DNA of 33,837 nucleotides from JBAUHN01 sp049680295 (GTDB lineage: Bacteria > Pseudomonadota > Alphaproteobacteria > Rhodobacterales > Rhodobacteraceae): the NCBI GenBank assembly GCA_049680295.1, contig JBAUHN010000453.1, positions 1-33,837 of the forward strand. The letters run 5' to 3'. Under the pieces are notes generated by a model. The model worked only from the letters and a program-made list of their open reading frames with translations, ran no database searches and was not told the origin of the DNA. Position numbers and translations under genes: made by a program. This document shows, piece by piece, positions 1 to 7,292 of this stretch (position 1 is the stretch's first letter; the number at the start of each line of letters is the position of its first letter).

Positions 1-246
1 GCCACGTTGTTGAATGCCTGCTGGGCCGAGTTTTTCGGCACGCGAAACCTTGGATCAATCAAGGCGTTGGCAACGGCGTTAATGGTCTTGGGGTCTGCGA
101 TTGGTCCCGGTCTTAGCGGATGGCTGATCGACGCAGGCATTGGATTTGAACAGCAAATGCTGGGCTATGCGGTGATTTTTGCCCTTGCGGGGTTGTTGCT
201 GTTGTATCCGGTTGCAATTTGGCGACGGTCAGCGCTGACGGCGTAG
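1..246 (+). CDS. MFS-type transporter, C-terminal fragment cut by the window edge
   Basis: The reading frame is open from the first base and ends with TAG at 244-246, so only the last 81 codons are present. The visible part has two hydrophobic stretches (around ALATALMVLGSAIGPGLSGWL and MLGYAVIFALAGLLLLYPVA) separated by a short loop with GFEQQ. This fits the last two transmembrane helices of a major facilitator superfamily permease. The G-rich LGSAIGPGLSGWLID pattern is typical of helix 11 in drug- or metabolite-efflux MFS proteins. The substrate cannot be inferred. Its 3' end overlaps the end of the convergent smr gene by 18 bp. Confidence 0.6.
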   Translation, partial: ATLLNACWAEFFGTRNLGSIKALATALMVLGSAIGPGLSGWLIDAGIGFEQQMLGYAVIFALAGLLLLYPVAIWRRSALTA

Positions 247-813
247 ATAGACATAATAGGCACCGCCGCCGCCATGGCTGATATGTGCCTGCGCCACTTG
301 TAAAACGACGGATTTTAAGGGTGGCATCGACAGCCATTGTGGGACCTGATGGCGCAGCACACCATGACGGATCGGGATCGGCCCGCCTTCGTCACGCTGT
401 TTGCCTTTGCCGGTGATCACCAGAACCAGACGCCTGTTTGCCCCGTGCGACGACAGGATAAACCGCGTCAAAGCCGGATGCGCACGATCCAGCGTCATGC
501 CGTGCAGATCAATGCGGCCTTCGGGCGACAGTTTACCGCGTTTCAGTTTGCCAAAGGCCTTCTGATCCATCTGCACAGTGGAATTTCGCATCCGTTCGGG
601 CAGGGATGGCATCAGATCATGGGTCGATTTCCGGGCTGCGGGTTTGGGCGGGAAAACAGGGCGGGAAGCGGTTTTTTTCGGCTTGGATACCTCGGGTGTC
701 GGGGTTTGAAATGCCTCCACATCAAAGGTTTGGCGCAAATCCAGCGGTGTTGTGCGATCTGCCACTTTGCGCCAAAGATCAATTTCGTCCGGGGCCAGTC
801 GGCGGCGCGTCAT
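229..813 (-). CDS. Smr-domain protein
   Basis: A 194-residue protein with a basic, low-complexity N-terminal half and a C-terminal Smr (small MutS-related) domain from about residue 100 to the end. Visible motifs are DLHG (102-105), TGKG (134-137), GVLR (151-154) and the C-terminal HGGGGAYYVYLRR (180-192). Smr domains bind nucleic acid and often have nuclease or nicking activity. In alphaproteobacteria a stand-alone protein of this size is common and its exact role is unknown. It is the last gene of a minus-strand operon: its ATG overlaps the TGA of mltA as ATGA at 810-813. Its end overlaps the MFS gene on the other strand. Confidence 0.85.
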   Translation of the reverse strand: MTRRRLAPDEIDLWRKVADRTTPLDLRQTFDVEAFQTPTPEVSKPKKTASRPVFPPKPAARKSTHDLMPSLPERMRNSTVQMDQKAFGKLKRGKLSPEGRIDLHGMTLDRAHPALTRFILSSHGANRRLVLVITGKGKQRDEGGPIPIRHGVLRHQVPQWLSMPPLKSVVLQVAQAHISHGGGGAYYVYLRRQR

Positions 814-1871
814 ATCGCGCTTTCGGGCAGCAATCCATAGGCGCGCTGGATCGGCATCAGCACCATCATCCGCCCAGGATCACGCAGTTTGCCCGCCGCG
901 CGGCCTGCTTTGTCACCGGTTCCGAAAAACACATCCGCGCGCTGTGCGCCTTTGATCGCCGATCCGGTATCCTGGGCGATCATCAAACGACGCATTGGGC
1001 GTTCGCCGTCCTTTTCTATCCAAACCGGCGCGCCCAAAGGCGTGAACGCAGGGTCCACAGCGACGGACCGCAGGGTGGTAATGGACCTGTTCATTGCCCC
1101 CAACGGCCCCAGATGCGCCGGGACCTGACTGACCTCGCGGAAAAAGACATAAGACGGGTTGTGAAACAGCAATTCGCGACCCGCATCCGGATTGCGACGT
1201 ACCCAGTTTTTGATCACATCGGCGCTGACCTGGTGCGGTTGATACACACCGCGCTGCACCAATTCTGCGCCGATAGACCTGTATTTGTGGCCATTTGCAC
1301 CGGCATACCCAACCCGAATACCTGAACCATTGGGCAGCCTGATTCTGCCAGATCCTTGTATTTGAAGGAAAAACAATTCGACAGGATCATCTACCCAAGC
1401 GATCTCTAACCCTCGGCCTGCCAAAATATCGTCGCCCAGTATTTGCCTGCGGGTCAACCAAGGTGCGCCGCGCCGCGCCTCTGGTGGCATCGAATAAACC
1501 GGATAGCGGTAGCGCGTTGTGCGGGTCAGAGAGCCGTCCAGCTCAGGCTCAAAATATCCGGTGAACATGGCGTCCTTGCCGTCCCGGATCAGCACTGGAC
1601 GAAAGAACAATTCGAAAAAACTGCGTGCATCCGGCCGGGCAGTGGCAAAAGCGCAGAGCGACGTCCAGTCGGGATCGGACATATCCTGACAGGTGTTCTG
1701 AAACACCGCCAACGCCGCCGCGTGGTCGTCTTTTTCCCAGCCATCCAGCTGATCAAACGACAATACCTCATAACGCAGTTCAGCAGTTGCTGGCGTCGTC
1801 ATCGACAGGACCCCGGCAATTGCAACACCACGCGCTGCGTTTCTTAAGCGTCTGTAGATACCAGCAGCCAA
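810..1871 (-). CDS. mltA: Membrane-bound lytic murein transglycosylase A (MltA family)
   Basis: The protein cleaves the beta-1,4 bond between MurNAc and GlcNAc in peptidoglycan, leaving 1,6-anhydro-MurNAc ends, in the periplasm. Residues 1-30 look like a signal peptide: basic RRLRNAAR, hydrophobic GVAIAGVLSM, and a cleavage site after ATA. No lipobox cysteine is seen, so it may be soluble rather than a lipoprotein. MltA motifs include FTGYFEPEL (103-111) and FFLQIQGSGR (167-176). A C-terminal 3D domain contains AQDTGSAIKG and RADVFFG, with conserved aspartates at 301 and 313. The start shown is TTG and overlaps the end of the tim44-like gene by 28 bp. The next in-frame ATG (1802) would destroy the signal peptide, so the upstream start is preferred, though the exact codon is uncertain. 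Confidence 0.88.
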   Translation of the reverse strand: MAAGIYRRLRNAARGVAIAGVLSMTTPATAELRYEVLSFDQLDGWEKDDHAAALAVFQNTCQDMSDPDWTSLCAFATARPDARSFFELFFRPVLIRDGKDAMFTGYFEPELDGSLTRTTRYRYPVYSMPPEARRGAPWLTRRQILGDDILAGRGLEIAWVDDPVELFFLQIQGSGRIRLPNGSGIRVGYAGANGHKYRSIGAELVQRGVYQPHQVSADVIKNWVRRNPDAGRELLFHNPSYVFFREVSQVPAHLGPLGAMNRSITTLRSVAVDPAFTPLGAPVWIEKDGERPMRRLMIAQDTGSAIKGAQRADVFFGTGDKAGRAAGKLRDPGRMMVLMPIQRAYGLLPESAI

Positions 1872-2506
1872 TTTGGATCATCCGACCCCATTTTGCGCGC
1901 AAAAGCCCATGTGTCCTTTTGCTTTTTCACTTCGGTGGTGCTGCCTTCGATGATATCGCCGCCGGAATCGCGCACGGCAGATTTCAGTTCGGCAACAAAC
2001 CGCATGGTCAGTTCGCCCTCGTTTGTGTCCGGGTTTAGCGTGGCATCCACCAGCTCCATTTCACGCACACCGATAAAATCACATTCAATGGTCAGACCCT
2101 GATCTTCCCGAGCGGCGACGCCGTCGACAAATGTCTCGTATATATCCTCGGCCAGAAAGGGCTGGATGTCGGACAAATCACCCTTTTCATAACCCACCAC
2201 GATCATTTCATAGGCACCACGCGCGCCCTGCAAAAAGTCGCTGACATTGAACGACGGCTCAAGGCGTTTCATCGCGGCCAGCGCTTTTGCGGCATCGCTG
2301 TCGGCATCAACATGATCGGTGATGTCCAGATCCGGACCGCCTTGAATCACCTCGAAATCACGACCGTTTGCTGGTTTGCCAGCCGGTCCGATAGCGGGCG
2401 GCTTTTCAAAGCCTTCGCGGGTGCCCAGCACGTTTTTAAGCCGCAAAATAAGGAACACGGCAATCGCGGCGAGCACGAGAAGTTGGATAAGGGGCGAAGA
2501 ACTCAT
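1844..2506 (-). CDS. Tim44/TimA-like membrane-anchored protein
   Basis: A 220-residue protein with one N-terminal transmembrane segment (about residues 5-22, IQLLVLAAIAVFLIL), a short polar linker and a C-terminal Tim44-like domain (roughly 75-215). The domain includes FLQGARGAYEMIVVGYEKGD and ends in a tryptophan-rich beta region. Bacterial Tim44-like proteins are inner-membrane proteins related to the C-terminal domain of mitochondrial Tim44. Their function is poorly defined, with membrane or envelope protein handling proposed. The ATG at 2506 is chosen because a GAGGT ribosome-binding site sits just upstream and it starts directly at the membrane anchor. The longer open frame upstream reads into the divergent fxsA region. 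It is first in the operon with mltA and smr. Confidence 0.8.
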   Translation of the reverse strand: MSSSPLIQLLVLAAIAVFLILRLKNVLGTREGFEKPPAIGPAGKPANGRDFEVIQGGPDLDITDHVDADSDAAKALAAMKRLEPSFNVSDFLQGARGAYEMIVVGYEKGDLSDIQPFLAEDIYETFVDGVAAREDQGLTIECDFIGVREMELVDATLNPDTNEGELTMRFVAELKSAVRDSGGDIIEGSTTEVKKQKDTWAFARKMGSDDPNWLLVSTDA

Positions 2507-2612
2507 ATAGACCTCGTATTGAGCAAAAGCATGGAAACCTGCGTCTGGTGAACCTATGTAGGGTCTTGACGGGTCCAAGTCCACCATCGGCCCGTCGAAA
2601 GGAGCGTCATTC

Positions 2613-3089
2613 ATGTGGTTGTTATTGGCTTTTTTGGCCGTCCCGTTGATCGAGATCGCGTTGTTCATCCAAATTGGCGGTGCAATTGGTCTGGGCTGGA
2701 CGCTTTTGACTGTTGTGATTACCGCCCTGTTGGGCACGTGGCTGGTGCGGACACAGGGAATAATGGCGCTGGGGCAGCTAAAATCCTCGTTTTCTGAAAT
2801 GCGCGATCCGACGGAGCCGCTGGCCCATGGTGCAATGATTCTATTTTCCGGCGCATTGCTGCTGACGCCGGGGTTTTTTACCGATGCGGTCGGGTTTTTA
2901 CTGCTTATCCCGCAAGTGCGTGGCGCATTTTACCGCGCGGTCCGGTCCCGTATCAATATCCAGTCGTTTGAGGCCGGGCCTGCACCACGGCATCCGCCGC
3001 GTGATGATACTGTGATAGATGGCGAATATTATGACGTGTCTGATGCACCCGAACGCCCTATTCGTCCCTCAGGCTGGACCAAGCATTGA
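2613..3089 (+). CDS. fxsA: FxsA family membrane protein
   Basis: 158 residues. The N-terminal two thirds is hydrophobic with about four membrane segments, including the family-typical start MWLLLAFLAVPLIEIALFI, the stretch TLLTVVITALLGTWLVRTQG, and LLLTPGFFTDAVGFLLLIP. The C-terminal 45 residues are polar and proline-rich. FxsA in E. coli is an inner-membrane protein known for suppressing F-exclusion of phage T7; its normal role is unknown. The start is supported by AAGGAG about 8 bases upstream. It is divergent from the tim44-like operon and is followed by secB after 54 bp. Confidence 0.88.
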   Translation: MWLLLAFLAVPLIEIALFIQIGGAIGLGWTLLTVVITALLGTWLVRTQGIMALGQLKSSFSEMRDPTEPLAHGAMILFSGALLLTPGFFTDAVGFLLLIPQVRGAFYRAVRSRINIQSFEAGPAPRHPPRDDTVIDGEYYDVSDAPERPIRPSGWTKH

Positions 3090-3143
3090 GAACGCAACAA
3101 CAAGCTGGTAAGTCAGCGCAAATTATTTTCTCAGGAGAGCCCG

Positions 3144-3623
3144 ATGGCCGAAACCGACGCAACACCACCAGCCCCACAAATGCGGGTCCTTGGCCAATTC
3201 ATCCGGGATATGTCGTTTGAAAACATCATGGCGCAAAAAGGCGCGCCTGCGGATGTGACGCCGGATGTACAGGTTCAGGTGAACCTTGATGCAAAAAAGC
3301 GCGGGGCGGACAATCAGTATGAAAATTCGATCAAACTGCAGGTCACATCCAAAGCCAAAGATGGCGGTGCGACTTTGTTTGTGCTCGAGATCGACTATGT
3401 CGGTATTTTCCACATCGAAAACGTGCCGGATGATCAGTTGCACCCGTTTTTGCTGATCGAATGCCCACGGATGATTTTCCCGTTCCTGCGCCGTGTTGTC
3501 AGCGACATCACCCGCGACGGTGGGTTCCCGCCGCTAAACCTTGAAAATATTGATTTCGTTGCACTTTACCGCAATGAAATCGCCCGTCGTCAGGCCGAAA
3601 CTCCACCGAAAGCCGACGCATAA
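3144..3623 (+). CDS. secB: Protein-export chaperone SecB
   Basis: The 159-residue protein matches SecB in length and layout. It holds unfolded precursor proteins and delivers them to SecA for Sec-dependent export. The RVLGQFIRDMSFEN start region is recognisable, as are the acidic beta strands and the C-terminal FPPLNLENIDFVALY segment that precedes a short polar tail. SecB works as a cytoplasmic tetramer. The ATG is preceded by CAGGAGAG at suitable spacing. Its stop codon lies one base from the stop of the convergent dnaQ, and no terminator hairpin is visible between them. Confidence 0.95.
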   Translation: MAETDATPPAPQMRVLGQFIRDMSFENIMAQKGAPADVTPDVQVQVNLDAKKRGADNQYENSIKLQVTSKAKDGGATLFVLEIDYVGIFHIENVPDDQLHPFLLIECPRMIFPFLRRVVSDITRDGGFPPLNLENIDFVALYRNEIARRQAETPPKADA

Positions 3624-3624
3624 T

Positions 3625-4311
3625 CTAGTCTTTCGACCACAATACATCGCCGCCCAAGTTTGCCACATACTCTGCATGGGCGGCGGCTTCGGCCTGGGTA
3701 AGACGTGATGCCAATGGCACGTCGCGCGGTCTGGGCGTCCAGGCGTCACCGGCCGCATTCAATGATGGCGACGCGTCCGCCGACAGGCCAAAATCAGGCT
3801 GTTTGCCACCGATCAGTTCCAGATATACTTCGGCCAGAATTTCACTATCCAGCAAAGCGCCGTGCAGGGTGCGCGACGTATTGTCGATGCTGAACCGTCG
3901 ACACAGCGCATCCAGAGACGCGGGCGATCCGGGAAATTTCTTGCGCGCGATGGCCAATGTGTCCAACGCCTGTTCCCACGGAATTTGCGGCAAGCCCATC
4001 CAGCGCAATTCAGCATTCAGAAATTTGATGTCAAAAGACGCGTTGTGAATGACCAGTTTGGATGTGCCAATAAAGTCAAGAAACGCCTGCCCAATCTGCG
4101 CGAACTTGGGCTTGTCGCGCAGAAAGTCATCGCCAAGCCCGTGCACCTGAAACGCCTCATCCGGCATCGACCGTTCGGGATTGATGTATTGATGATAGGT
4201 TTCACCGGTGGCGACATGCCCCATCAATTCAACCGCACCGATTTCAACAATGCGGTCGCCGCTTTCGGGATCAAACCCTGTGGTTTCGGTATCAAGAACG
4301 ATCTCACGCAT
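3625..4311 (-). CDS. dnaQ: DNA polymerase III epsilon subunit (3'-5' proofreading exonuclease)
   Basis: 228 residues with the DnaQ/DEDD exonuclease motifs. Exo I is LDTETTG near the N-terminus (D7, E9), Exo II is NASFDIKFL, and Exo III is HGALLDSEILAEVY with the expected His and Asp. It removes mis-inserted nucleotides for the replicative polymerase. The start at 4311 (MREIVLDTETTG) is chosen because family members begin directly at this strand. An upstream ATG would add 25 residues encoded inside coaE. With this start the gene overlaps coaE by 8 bp, so translation is probably coupled. It is the last gene of the maf-aroE-coaE-dnaQ unit. Confidence 0.95.
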   Translation of the reverse strand: MREIVLDTETTGFDPESGDRIVEIGAVELMGHVATGETYHQYINPERSMPDEAFQVHGLGDDFLRDKPKFAQIGQAFLDFIGTSKLVIHNASFDIKFLNAELRWMGLPQIPWEQALDTLAIARKKFPGSPASLDALCRRFSIDNTSRTLHGALLDSEILAEVYLELIGGKQPDFGLSADASPSLNAAGDAWTPRPRDVPLASRLTQAEAAAHAEYVANLGGDVLWSKD

Positions 4312-4894
4312 TGAATTTCCCGCCTCTGATGGTGTCCACGATATGGTGTACCTGTGCCTTGGCATGATCAAGCGTGTCGGTGACAATTACGAAATCTGAC
4401 CGGGCACATTTTTCACTGTTTGGCATTTGCTTGTCGCGGATTTTTTCAAATGTTTCGCGGCTCATTGTGCCACGTTCCATCACGCGCATTTCCTGTGTTT
4501 CGGGCGGAACAGAGACACATGCCACCGCATCCATCATGGATTCGGAACCGTTTTCAAACAAAAGCGGAATGTCAAAAACAGCGATGTCTGCAGCGGTCGA
4601 TTTGGAGAATGCATCGCGGTCTTGGGCGACCAATGGATGCACAATTTTTTCGATCCGGCCCAGGGCGGTGTCATCGTCGGCGATAATGTCGCGCAAAGCT
4701 TCGCGTGACACGGCGCCGTCGCGAATCGCGTATGGAAACGCGCGCGACATCGGTGCCACTGCCGAACCACCGGGCGCATAAAGGCGGTGAACGGCCGCAT
4801 CTGCATCCCAAACCGCACAGCCCAATGCGGCAAACATCTGCGCGGTGGTTGATTTGCCCATTCCGATGGACCCGGTCAGTCCCAGCTTAAACAC
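4304..4894 (-). CDS. coaE: Dephospho-CoA kinase
   Basis: 196 residues. The enzyme phosphorylates the 3' hydroxyl of dephospho-CoA, the last step of coenzyme A synthesis, in the cytoplasm. The P-loop GLTGSIGMGKS (5-15) opens the protein. The CoaE-typical VWDADAAVHRLY, DIPLLFENG and a late arginine-rich helix follow. It starts with GTG at 4892-4894, which overlaps the TAG of aroE by one base (TAGTG), and its end overlaps dnaQ by 8 bp. Confidence 0.95.
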   Translation of the reverse strand: MFKLGLTGSIGMGKSTTAQMFAALGCAVWDADAAVHRLYAPGGSAVAPMSRAFPYAIRDGAVSREALRDIIADDDTALGRIEKIVHPLVAQDRDAFSKSTAADIAVFDIPLLFENGSESMMDAVACVSVPPETQEMRVMERGTMSRETFEKIRDKQMPNSEKCARSDFVIVTDTLDHAKAQVHHIVDTIRGGKFNA

Positions 4895-5727
4895 TAGCGC
4901 AAAACCGCCGCCCGCGTGGCGCTGTCAACTTTGGGACGAAACCCGAACCACCGTTCAAATGCGGGCACTGCTTGATGCAGCAACATGCCCAATCCGTCTA
5001 CCGTCGCGCAGCCCGCCTCTTCGGCGGTGGCCAGCAGATGCGTCTTTAAAGGGGCGTAGACCAGATCCGTCACGACGGTTGATTTTTGCAAGCCGTCCAG
5101 CGGAATGCGCATATCCGGTTTGCCGACCATGCCCAGCGACGTTGTGTTCACGACCAGACTGGCATCTTCGATCATATTGCCAGCCTGAACCCAATCGACG
5201 ACTTGCACCCGGTTGCCGAAATCTGATTGCAGTTTTTCCGCGCGGATGCGGGTTCTGTTGGTGATATAGATGCGCGGCACACCTGCATCTATCAACGACG
5301 CAACAACCGCACGTGCAGCACCACCAGCACCCAGCACAGCCGCCGGACCGGTGGCGGGGATCCAATCTGGCGCACCGGACTTCAGGTTTTCGATGAACCC
5401 GTAACCATCTGTATTATCAGCATGAATTTTACCATCTTTGCGAAAAATGATCGTATTTGCAGCCCCGATCAGCGTCGCCCGGTCGGTTACAAGATCGGCG
5501 ATTTCCAATACTGCCTCTTTGTGCGGCGTGGTGATGTTGACGCCGACAAACCCCATTTTGGGCAGGGTCTTAAAAACGTCGTGCAAATCGGCGGCGGCTA
5601 TATCCATCGGAATATAAAACCCCCTTACGCCAATTGTTTTTAACCAATGCTGGTGCAGTTGCGGCGATTTCGAATGTGATATCGGGGATCCAATCACGCC
5701 TGCCAAGGGTATTTTTCCAGCCGTCAT
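4894..5727 (-). CDS. aroE: Shikimate dehydrogenase
   Basis: 277 residues. It reduces 3-dehydroshikimate to shikimate with NADPH in aromatic amino acid synthesis. Visible motifs are the shikimate-binding SPISHSKSP (14-22), VNITTPHK with the catalytic Lys70, NTDGYGF with catalytic Asp107, the dinucleotide-binding GAGGAARA (133-140) and NTTSLGM. The ATG overlaps the maf stop as ATGA (5724-5727), so the two genes are probably translated from one message. Confidence 0.95.
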   Translation of the reverse strand: MTAGKIPLAGVIGSPISHSKSPQLHQHWLKTIGVRGFYIPMDIAAADLHDVFKTLPKMGFVGVNITTPHKEAVLEIADLVTDRATLIGAANTIIFRKDGKIHADNTDGYGFIENLKSGAPDWIPATGPAAVLGAGGAARAVVASLIDAGVPRIYITNRTRIRAEKLQSDFGNRVQVVDWVQAGNMIEDASLVVNTTSLGMVGKPDMRIPLDGLQKSTVVTDLVYAPLKTHLLATAEEAGCATVDGLGMLLHQAVPAFERWFGFRPKVDSATRAAVLR

Positions 5728-6323
5728 GTATCGAGATCTCCGCGTAAGGTGAGGTAAGATAATATGTCCAAAAGTGGCATACCCAGAACGTTAAAGTAAT
5801 CCCCTTCGATCCGGGTGAACAGGCGCACGCCCTCTTCTTCCAGTTTATAGGCGCCGACGGAATGACGAATGCTGTCCCAGTTCCGGCCAACATAGTCCAT
5901 GATAAAGGCGTCAGAGATTTCGCGCATATGCAACCGCACCTGGCCGACATGACGCCAAAGGGGCTTGCCGCCCTGGTAAATGACGGCCGCCGATAACAAC
6001 ATATGCCGATCACCCGCAAGCGTTTTGAGCTGCGAAATGGCCTGCGCCGGGTCAAACGGTTTTGAGAAAAGAACACCTTTGTGATCCAAAACCTGATCGC
6101 AACCCAATACCAGCGCCTCTGGATGTTTCTCGCTGACTTTGCGGGCTTTCATTTCGGCCAGAGTATCGGCAATATCGCGGGGTTTGGCGTTTTCGGCCAA
6201 CAGCGCGTCCCGTATCATGTCTTCGTCAACTCTGGGGCTGAGGACGGTGAAGTCAACGCAGGCTTGCCGCAGCATTTTCGCCCGAATGTCGGACCCAGAG
6301 GCAAGGATCAATGGGGATGACAT
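5724..6323 (-). CDS. maf: Maf-family nucleoside triphosphate pyrophosphatase
   Basis: 199 residues from the ATG at 6323, starting MSSPLILASGSDIRAKML, the family's usual N-terminus. A longer frame to 6410 exists but its extra 29 residues are not family-like. Maf enzymes hydrolyse modified or canonical NTPs to monophosphates, sanitising the nucleotide pool. LGCDQVL carries the likely catalytic aspartate, and the EGDYFNVLGMPL segment near the end is typical. An AGGG lies 9-12 bases upstream. It is the first gene of the minus-strand operon leaving the AT-rich gap, and a DnaA-box-like word abuts its start codon. Confidence 0.9.
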   Translation of the reverse strand: MSSPLILASGSDIRAKMLRQACVDFTVLSPRVDEDMIRDALLAENAKPRDIADTLAEMKARKVSEKHPEALVLGCDQVLDHKGVLFSKPFDPAQAISQLKTLAGDRHMLLSAAVIYQGGKPLWRHVGQVRLHMREISDAFIMDYVGRNWDSIRHSVGAYKLEEEGVRLFTRIEGDYFNVLGMPLLDILSYLTLRGDLDT

Positions 6324-6331
6324 GTGTATAA
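6323..6331 (-). promoter_or_regulatory. DnaA box, exact consensus match
   Basis: On the minus strand this reads TTATACACA, which matches the TTATNCACA consensus at every position. It abuts the maf start codon (6321-6323), so DnaA bound here could also repress maf. Confidence 0.55.
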
Positions 6332-6365
6332 CCCTGTGTGTCGCGACATGAATAGCAGTGTCGTA

Positions 6366-6392
6366 TGTTCTGGTGAAATCACAACCAGAACA
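6366..6392. repeat. Perfect 9-bp inverted repeat with 9-bp spacer
   Basis: The arms TGTTCTGGT (6366-6374) and ACCAGAACA (6384-6392) are exact reverse complements separated by 9 bp. It lies upstream of maf at the edge of the candidate origin. It could be an operator for a dimeric regulator or an origin-binding protein, or a hairpin in RNA. It is not the direct-repeat GTTC-N7-GTTC LexA box of alphaproteobacteria. Confidence 0.7.
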
Positions 6393-6431
6393 CAATCGCC
6401 GGGTAGTCATTGGTTTTCAAGGTTTGGTTAA

Positions 6432-6462
6432 ACTTTTGTTCCTCTAGGGAAAAGAACAAAGT
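6432..6462. repeat. Imperfect inverted repeat in the candidate origin
   Basis: ACTTTTGTTC (6432-6441) faces GAACAAAGT (6454-6462), which is its reverse complement apart from one missing A. The spacer is 12 bp. Function unknown. Confidence 0.5.
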
Positions 6463-6476
6463 AAATCTGTGTGCAG

Positions 6477-6509
6477 GGTAATTAGTTACCTGTTACCCAC
6501 AAAGTTACC
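6477..6509. repeat. Cluster of GTTACC / GGTAA words
   Basis: GTTACC occurs at 6485-6490, 6492-6497 and 6504-6509. The first copy is also one arm of GGTAA-TTAG-TTACC (6477-6490). The middle copy runs into the DnaA-like word TTACCCACA (6493-6501). The clustering inside the AT-rich gap suggests short binding sites for an origin or promoter protein, which is inference. Confidence 0.5.
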
Positions 6510-6714
6510 ATTCTTGGTTTTTTTCTTTACCCTTTGTTTTTGAACATTTATTTCAGATATTTTCGCTTTCTGCACAGCCCTTGTGGCCTTTGTCCCCATG
6601 TGGGCGATTCATGGGAAAACTGAATAATCCACAGAAAATCAGGCCCCTAATTAATCATCATCCTTTTATCTTTCTTTATTTATTATAAGGAAGAGCGGGT
6701 GAACGGAGCGTGAC

Positions 6715-7164
6715 ATGTCTGACCTGCTGGCTGATTTTTATCCCTGGATCAAATCACTTCATATCATGGCTGTGATCGCCTGGATGGCAGGCCTGTTCTA
6801 CTTGCCCAGGTTGTTTGTTTACCATGCTGAGAAAGCAGGTACCAAGGGTGATATTCATGATCTCCTGGGAACGATGGAATTCAAGCTGATCAAGGTCATC
6901 ATGAACCCTGCAATGATCGCGACATGGGTTTTCGGGCTTTGTCTGGTGCTGACACCCGGTGTTGTCGATTGGTCGATGGTGTGGCCCTGGACAAAGGGCG
7001 CTGCCGTGATCGCGATGACCGGGTTTCATATGTGGCTGGGTCAGCAGCGAAAGTCGCTGGCGGCAGGGACCAACGCTCTGACAGGGCGCCAGTTCCGAAT
7101 GATGAACGAAGTGCCCACCGTTCTGATGATTGTGATTGTCCTGTCCGTGGTGATCAAGTTCTAG
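6715..7164 (+). CDS. hemJ: HemJ-type protoporphyrinogen IX oxidase
   Basis: 149 residues with four predicted membrane segments. HemJ oxidises protoporphyrinogen IX to protoporphyrin IX in haem synthesis in bacteria lacking HemY or HemG. The conserved His16 in WIKSLHIMAVIAWMAGLFYLP is present, as are the RLFVYH motif and the late tyrosine-free C-terminal helix of the UPF0093 family. The ATG is preceded by CGGAG with a 6-base spacer. It is the first gene on the right of the candidate origin. hemE and the PPSR (DUF299) kinase gene, which I recall beside it in Caulobacter, are absent here. Confidence 0.88.
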   Translation: MSDLLADFYPWIKSLHIMAVIAWMAGLFYLPRLFVYHAEKAGTKGDIHDLLGTMEFKLIKVIMNPAMIATWVFGLCLVLTPGVVDWSMVWPWTKGAAVIAMTGFHMWLGQQRKSLAAGTNALTGRQFRMMNEVPTVLMIVIVLSVVIKF

Positions 7165-7292
7165 GAACATTGACAGGCTGTCCTTGCGGGCTTAAGTGAT
7201 CTTCACCGTCCCGTCCGGGATAGGCGCAGACTCAAATTGATTCCCCCATAACAAGCAGCAGGTTCTCTGGACCCGTTGTCGCAGGTAATGTC

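Larger units (their letters stand above)
6324..6714. other. Candidate chromosomal replication origin (oriC) region
   Basis: A 391-bp gap without a gene between the divergent maf and hemJ. It is strikingly AT-rich: 25% GC by hand count over 6501-6560 and 20% over 6651-6690, which could be duplex-unwinding segments. DnaA-box candidates are TTATACACA on the minus strand (6323-6331, exact match to TTATNCACA), TTACCCACA (6493-6501), TTCTGCACA (6568-6576) and TAATCCACA (6625-6633), the last three with one mismatch each. A GANTC (CcrM) site lies at 6606-6610. Genes on both sides point away from it and the par locus with two parS sites is 3-8 kb to the right. In Caulobacter the origin lies in the same neighbourhood. 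The assignment is inference, and a GC-skew switch would decide it. Confidence 0.6.

Noticed and set aside
606..1325. 239-codon plus-strand frame across smr and mltA
   Set aside because: It is a shadow of the minus-strand genes, rich in His, Arg and Pro and with no family features.
7170..7198. TTGACA box upstream of rho
   Set aside because: The -10 position 17 bp later reads TAAGTG, matching only two of six consensus bases.
7209..7220. Small inverted repeat TCCCG-TC-CGGGA upstream of rho
   Set aside because: The loop is too short for a stable hairpin beyond four base pairs and no T-tract follows.
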